Assembly: GCA_905221605.1 (NCBI GenBank)
Contig: CAJNDS010002066.1
Location: 283,980 to 347,979 of the forward strand
DNA from: Symbiodinium natans
Lineage: Eukaryota; Sar; Dinophyceae; Suessiales; Symbiodiniaceae
Direction: 5' to 3'
Length of the DNA stretch: 64,000 bases
The notes under the pieces were generated by a model. That model saw nothing but the letters and a program-made list of their open reading frames with translations. It ran no database searches and had not been told where the DNA came from. Below are positions 41,787 through 64,000 of the stretch, one piece after another. The position numbers and the translations under genes are program-made. How positions within the stretch are numbered: position 1 is the stretch's first letter; every line of letters begins with the position of its first letter.

Positions 41787-43689
41787 ACCCTAAACCCTAA
41801 ACCCTAAACCCTAAACCCTAAACCCTAATGCGTAGCAGAAAATGTCTGCTATTTGCTCATGCGGCCAGAGGGAAGAAGAGTCAATTGAAGCGCTTGGGCC
41901 GCTTGTTGGGGGAGGTTTAGGGGATTAGGGTTTAGGGTTCAGAGTTCAGGGTTCAGGGTTCAAGGTTTAGGTTTAGGGTTGAGCGTTTAGGGTTCAGGGT
42001 TCAGGGTTTAAGTTTAGGGTTTGGTGTTTAGGGCACGCGGAGGTTGCTCTAAATGAGGGCGCAAAGGGGTCTGCAACTGCGGGGCCGGGAAGGGAGGACT
42101 TCCTTTTGAAGGAATCACTACTGAACAAACCCTAAACCCTAAGCCCTAAACCCTAAGCCCTAAACCCTAAACCCTAAACCCTAAACCTAGACCCTAAACC
42201 CTAAACCCTAAACCCTAAACCCTACCCCCTAAACCCTAAACCCTAAACCCTAAACCCTAAACCCTAAACCCTAAACTCGAGGTTTAGCACAACTCATGGG
42301 TCATCATCCACGGCCTCCAAGCCCCGTTTTGCCACCGGGCCGCAGCAAAAGAAAACTCCGCGCGAGGCCCCCCCACGTCGACCAGGCAGGTGCAAAAGGC
42401 TCTCGAGGTCTCATGGATGAGGGGTTTACGGGTCTGGTTCAGGGGGTTTAGGATTTGGGGTTTAGGGTTTAGGGTTTAGGGTTTAGGGCTTAGGGCTTAG
42501 GGCTTAGGGCTTAGGGCTTAGGGCTTAGGGTTTAAGCTCTGAGTGAGGGTTGAGGGTCGAAGGGGATCGGGCTGGTTCAGGGTTTCAAAAGCTTAGACGG
42601 GCTTTATGGGACTCAGGCAATTTAGGGTGCTCCCAGGCCCAAAACCGGACGAATCATGGATAAGAAGGCCTTCAGGGTTCGGAGATAAACAGATGATGAT
42701 CTGGTCAGGACCGGGGTTTAGGATTTAGGGTGTGGGGTTTAGGGTTTAGGGTTTAGGGTTTAGGGTTTAGGGTTTAGGGTTTAGGGTTTAGGGTTTAGGG
42801 TTTAGGGTTTAGGGTTTAGGGTTTAGGGTTTAGGGTTTAGGTGTTTAGGGGTTTAGGGGTTTAGGGTTTAGGGTTTAGGGTTTAGGGTTTAGGGTTTAGG
42901 GTTTAGGGTTTAGGGTTTAGGGTTTAGGGTTTAGGGTTTAGGGTTTAGGGTCGATGGGATCACCTCGCCAGGCGCGTGGATTGGGGCCCTGTGCAGGCCG
43001 CTCCCTCAAAGGCCTCCCCTCGCCGATCTCACAAGGATCTGGGCCCTAGCAGCCCGGGAGGGGACACTTTGAGGGAAGGGCGGAGGGTCAAGAGCCCCCC
43101 CACATCTTAAGTACCTAAAACCCGCAACCCCGAACCCGAAACTGCAACCACCCCAAATCCCTAAACCCTAAACCCTACACCCTAAACCCTACACCCTAAA
43201 CCCTACACCCTAAACCCTACACCCTAAACCCTACACCCTAAACCCTACACCCTAAACCCCAGAAACTCTGCGAATCCCTTCCCAAGAGCCTTTGGCTCAC
43301 AGATTTCTTTCTTGGCCCATCAGCTGGCGGTCAGACAACCTCAGGATGACTTGGGCTTTGGGTTTTGGGGTTTGGGGTTTGGGGTTTGGGGTTTAGGGGT
43401 TGAGGGTTTAGGGGTTGAGGGTTTAGTGTTTAGGGTTTAGGGTTTGGGGTTTAGGGTTTAGGGTTGAGGGTTTAGGGTTTGGAGTTGAGGGTTTAGGGTT
43501 TAGGGCCAAGCCCCGAGCCTCCGAACCAAGATGTTCTGAAAAATCTCCCGATATTTCTGTCACGACTACACCGACTCCAAAACAGCATGGCCAGCGGCAG
43601 AACGCACAGAAGCCAACAGGCCCTAAACCCTAAACCCTAAACCCTAAACCCTAGACCCTCAACCCTAAACCCCGGGCGCCGCCCCTCTG

Positions 43690-43822
43690 TGGGGGGAGGG
43701 GGGGGGCGCGGAAGCCCCTCGACCTCGATGGCGCAACCCCCGGTCAACCGGTCATTGGCAAATACCCAGACCTCTGGGGAGGATCCAAACAGCAACACCC
43801 TCGCCTCCAACATTCCACTACT
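43690..43822 (-). CDS. Unassigned probable exon
   Basis: Minus-strand frame MLEARVLLFGSSPEVWVFAN followed by DRLTGGCAIEVEGLPR, GC-rich at codon position three, in a unique island between telomeric arrays. It lies between the end of the Cys-rich gene and the first assigned Kelch exon, so it could be an upstream Kelch-gene exon. Neighbouring islands at 43.52-43.62 and 42.29-42.42 kb also read open on this strand. Confidence 0.35.
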
Positions 43823-44351
43823 GCTATTGGGCCGTGCTTAGGAACCCTTTTGGGGATCTACTTTTTGGATCCTCCCAGACTTCTCTTTATTTAGAAGCTC
43901 CGTGTTATAATGGCGCCCTAAACCCTAAAGCCCTAAACCCTAAACCCTTAACTTTGAGAACCGGCCGCTTACTGCCGCAGGTATGAGGGCTCAAGGGGGT
44001 CAAACGTGGATTCCTGAGGATGTACCCCTAGCAGGTTCCCTTAACATACTCCTACTATGGCCCTCATATTCCCTTAGAGGATCTTTGAAAGGGAGCCCCT
44101 AAACCCTAAACCCTAAACCCTAAACCCTAAACCCTAAACCCTAAACCCTAAACCCTAAACCCCAAACCCCAAACCCCAAACCCCAAACCCCAAACCCAAG
44201 GGCACAACCTGGAGGTCGAGTCCCATTCAAAGGGATGGGCATGCGTACGCCTGAACCCCAAATTCCTAAACCCTAAGAACCCGAAGCAGAGCAACCTCCC
44301 TAAGCACAAATAATCCCCAAACCCGAAGAATCCTGAACTCCTACTACTCTT

Positions 44352-44422
44352 GCCTTAAGCGCCCCCTCAAAAAAAGACTATGACCCCAAGATTGCCCATC
44401 TAAGGAAGAGCTTCTTTTTTTT

Positions 44423-44465
<43 letters not shown>

Positions 44466-44474
44466 CTTAAGCAA
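44352..44474. mobile_element. Family D copy with T18/G32 tract
   Basis: GCCTTAAGCGCCCCC at the left; T run 44415-44432 followed by G run 44433-44464 and TCTTAAGCAAAA at the right. Same ends as the other D copies. Confidence 0.65.
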
Positions 44475-44599
44475 AATAGTGGTAGTGTGCTTTGCTTCGG
44501 CCAGGAGAGCAGCCCAGTGGTACCTTTGCCAGTTTTTGGGCAAAGTAGCCAACGCCCAAAAAAAAACTCCCTCCATCGAGAACCCAATACCCCTTAACG

Positions 44600-44648
44600 A
44601 TCAAAGATTGGGGCGGGGGGGGGGGGGGGGGGGGGGGATTCTTAAGCC
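44600..44648. mobile_element. Family D right-end fragment with poly(G)
   Basis: GGGGCG then a G run of more than 20 ending GATTCTTAAG. It immediately precedes a CCCTAAA array. Confidence 0.5.
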
Positions 44649-45663
44649 CTAAACCCTAAACCCTAAATCCTAAACCCTAAACCCTAAACCCTAAACCCTG
44701 AAGCCCTAGAAAGCCAAGGAGCGATCGACTGTCCCATTGGACCCTCCAGTTCTGGAAGTTCGGGACATCCCCCCTCAGCCTCTGCCTTCCAAGGAGGTTT
44801 AGGGTTTAGGGTTTAGGGTTTAGGCTTCAGGGTTTAGGGTTTAGGGTTTAGGGTTTAGGTTTTAGGGTTTAGGGTTTAGGGTTTAGGGTTTAGGGTTTAG
44901 GGTTTAGAGTTCAGGGTTTAGGGTTTAGGGTTTAGGGTTTAGGGTTTAGGGCTCACAAGGGTTTGAGGGTGTTCTTTGTTGGGCTTTAGGTTGCAGTAGG
45001 GCTTTGGGGTGTTGGAGTTGGCGTAGGGTTTTGGGGGGTTTGGGGCTCTGAAGGCTCTCGGGTTTAGAGCTTCAGGGTCCCCAGCCCCTGAAAGGATCTG
45101 GCAGGTAGATGTTTAGGGCTTGAGGTTGAGGGTTTAGGGTTTAGGGTTGAGGGTATAGGGTTTAGGGTTGAAGGATTCCTAGAGGTTGCCTAGTTTCGAA
45201 GAAATATTCAACATGCCCCCTGGGTATGCCCTTAAAAGAAATCAAGGGTATGGGACAATCCTTCCTTGTATTCTCCTCGAAGAGGTTGAAGTATGTTGAA
45301 CTAATCTTAGATAGTTCTAGTACAGGAAACGCCCTTAACCACCATTTTGGATTTTTGCGTGGCTGAGGGTGTATTTTCAGGTTTCGGGTTGAGGGTTTGG
45401 GGGTTTAGGGCTTAGGCGTTTCGCGCTTTGGTGCATATGGCATAGGCTTCAGTAGGGATCCCTACGTGATTCAACGTATCTTCCTAAGGGATATTCAGCT
45501 TTCTGGCTAAACCCTAAACCCCAAACCCTAAACCCTAAACCCTAAACCCTAAATGCTAAACCCTAAACCCTAGACCCTAAACCGTAAACACCGAAACCCT
45601 AAACCCCGAAACCCTAAATCCCGAAACCCTAAACCCTAAACCCTCAACCCTAAACCCTAAACC

Positions 45664-63269
<17,606 letters not shown>

Positions 63270-63509
63270 GGCTACTCTCGGGCTTCGGAGCGCCCCGGAA
63301 GATAGAGCGAAGGAACCCAAGGGCCTGTTGAGCCTTCCATTCCTAGTGTCTTTTTGTAGGGCTTTGGGGTCGTGTTGTTGTTTTTTGACTTATCCATGAT
63401 GGTGTCGTACGCTGCTCACGCTGAGACATCCTAGGGCAAGCGGAGGCGAGGAGCGCGAAAACGTGGCAAGTCAGCACGCAGCAGAGTTGAAAGTCGAGCC
63501 TCGAGGTGG

Positions 63510-63765
63510 ACCTCCTACATAGGTACCTAGGTAGTGTCCCCCCAATGAGTCTCCCAAGGGTCTCTCGTACTTGGGCTCTTTTGTTTGGGGTTTAGTCTTT
63601 TTAGGCGCTCTTCTTTGGAGGGGCCAGTGCGATTTGGGGCGCTGGCATGCCTAAAACCTAAACCCCCCCCCCCCCAAAAAAAAAAAAAAAAAAAAAACAG
63701 TACGAGGGACTCTTGGGAGACTTCTTGGGGGGGAAACGATGTCGGTGGCTACGTAGGACATCCAC
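63510..63765. mobile_element. Large inverted-repeat element (about 250 bases)
   Basis: Arms of about 55 bases: GTCTCCCAAGGGTCTCTCGT at 63550-63570 pairs with ACGAGGGACTCTTGGGAGAC at 63703-63722, and CCCCCCAATG pairs with the CTTGGGGGGG side. The loop has C13A22 homopolymers (63664-63698). Possibly related to family D. Confidence 0.65.
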
Positions 63766-63814
63766 CTCGAGACTCGACTCTCAGGTTACAAAGGGGGGCC
63801 ATCTCCCTCTTTAG

Positions 63815-63945
63815 CCAAGTACAGCAAACTCCAGAAAGTTGGGACATGGTCTAAGGACGATTAGAGCAGGTATTCCCTTCAGCATGCCTTTTAAATTTGG
63901 GGCTTGGAGATCAAGATGTTCCAACTTTTTGGAGTTTACTGTACC
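63815..63945. mobile_element. Inverted-repeat element (about 130 bases)
   Basis: AGTACAGCAAACTCCAGAAA + GTTGGGACAT at the left pairs with ATGTTCCAACTTTTTGGAGT + TTACTGTAC at the right. Followed directly by CCCTAAA repeats. Confidence 0.7.
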
Positions 63946-64000
63946 CTAGACCCTAAACCCTAAACCCTCAACCCTAAACCCTAAACCCTAAACCCTAAAC
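63943..64000 (-). repeat. CCCTAAA array at the right edge
   Basis: Eight near-perfect units continuing out of the window. Confidence 0.85.

Larger units (their letters stand above)
43155..44950. repeat. Telomeric arrays between the Kelch and Cys-rich genes
   Basis: 43155-43258 alternates CCCTAAA with CCCTACA every second unit; others at 43368-43505, 43620-43668, 44100-44200 (CCCTAAA then CCCCAAA), 44648-44700, 44797-44950. Confidence 0.85.

Noticed and set aside
63943-64000. A true chromosome end at the right edge
   Set aside because: The array here is no longer than dozens of internal ones and has CCCTAAA orientation pointing the wrong way for a right-hand end (a right end would be TTTAGGG).

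Overview
The window reads as nuclear DNA of a dinoflagellate, most likely a Suessiales/Symbiodiniaceae-type genome. Four things point there. TTTAGGG-type (plant/dinoflagellate) telomeric repeats are scattered through it on both strands. Introns use GC and GA donors as well as GT. The protein families (PPR, ubiquitin-like plus ankyrin, Kelch, a Cys-rich secreted protein) are typical of such genomes as far as I know. All five genes I can reconstruct lie on the minus strand, head to tail. No rRNA, tRNA, CRISPR array or bacterial operon structure is visible.

The striking feature is gene structure. Long open reading frames are almost absent, and most that exist are translations of the 7-base repeat. 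The unique GC-rich islands of 30-120 bases between telomeric arrays are exons. Reading them on the minus strand and joining them in phase gives sensible proteins. From right to left: (1) 63.27-45.66 kb, a secreted Cys-rich protein with a signal peptide and about 17 small exons; (2) about 40.6-30.1 kb, a Kelch-repeat protein, partial; (3) 29.5-26.5 kb, a complete seven-exon ubiquitin-like/ankyrin protein of 572 aa; (4) 24.3-22.4 kb, Kelch exons of another gene; (5) 17.3-0.35 kb, a pentatricopeptide-repeat (PPR) protein running off the left edge. The only recognisable plus-strand coding remnant is a PIF1/Helitron-like helicase fragment at 14.5 kb, cut off by a telomeric array.

The introns are made of two materials: telomeric repeat arrays (perfect TTTAGGG plus locally amplified variants TTGAGGG, TTCAGGG, TTTAGGGG, TTTGGGG, TTCTAGGG) and many families of short (about 90-250 base) terminal-inverted-repeat elements resembling MITEs. 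In the ankyrin gene three introns are themselves copies of such elements, flanked by short direct repeats that supply the splice sites. This is the expected structure of introners. One of them carries a 200-base telomeric array inside it, and one intron (68 bases) is nothing but telomeric repeat. Two copies of another element have telomeric repeats at the same internal site, between duplicated element sequence. The candidate undescribed system is therefore coupled spread of telomeric repeats and short inverted-repeat elements as intron material.

Remaining space holds microsatellites, long poly(G)/poly(C) tracts, diverged tandem repeats and a few AT-richer unique islands with no recognisable gene. 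Exon boundaries were set by eye from reading phase, motif continuity and splice dinucleotides. No search or RNA evidence was available.
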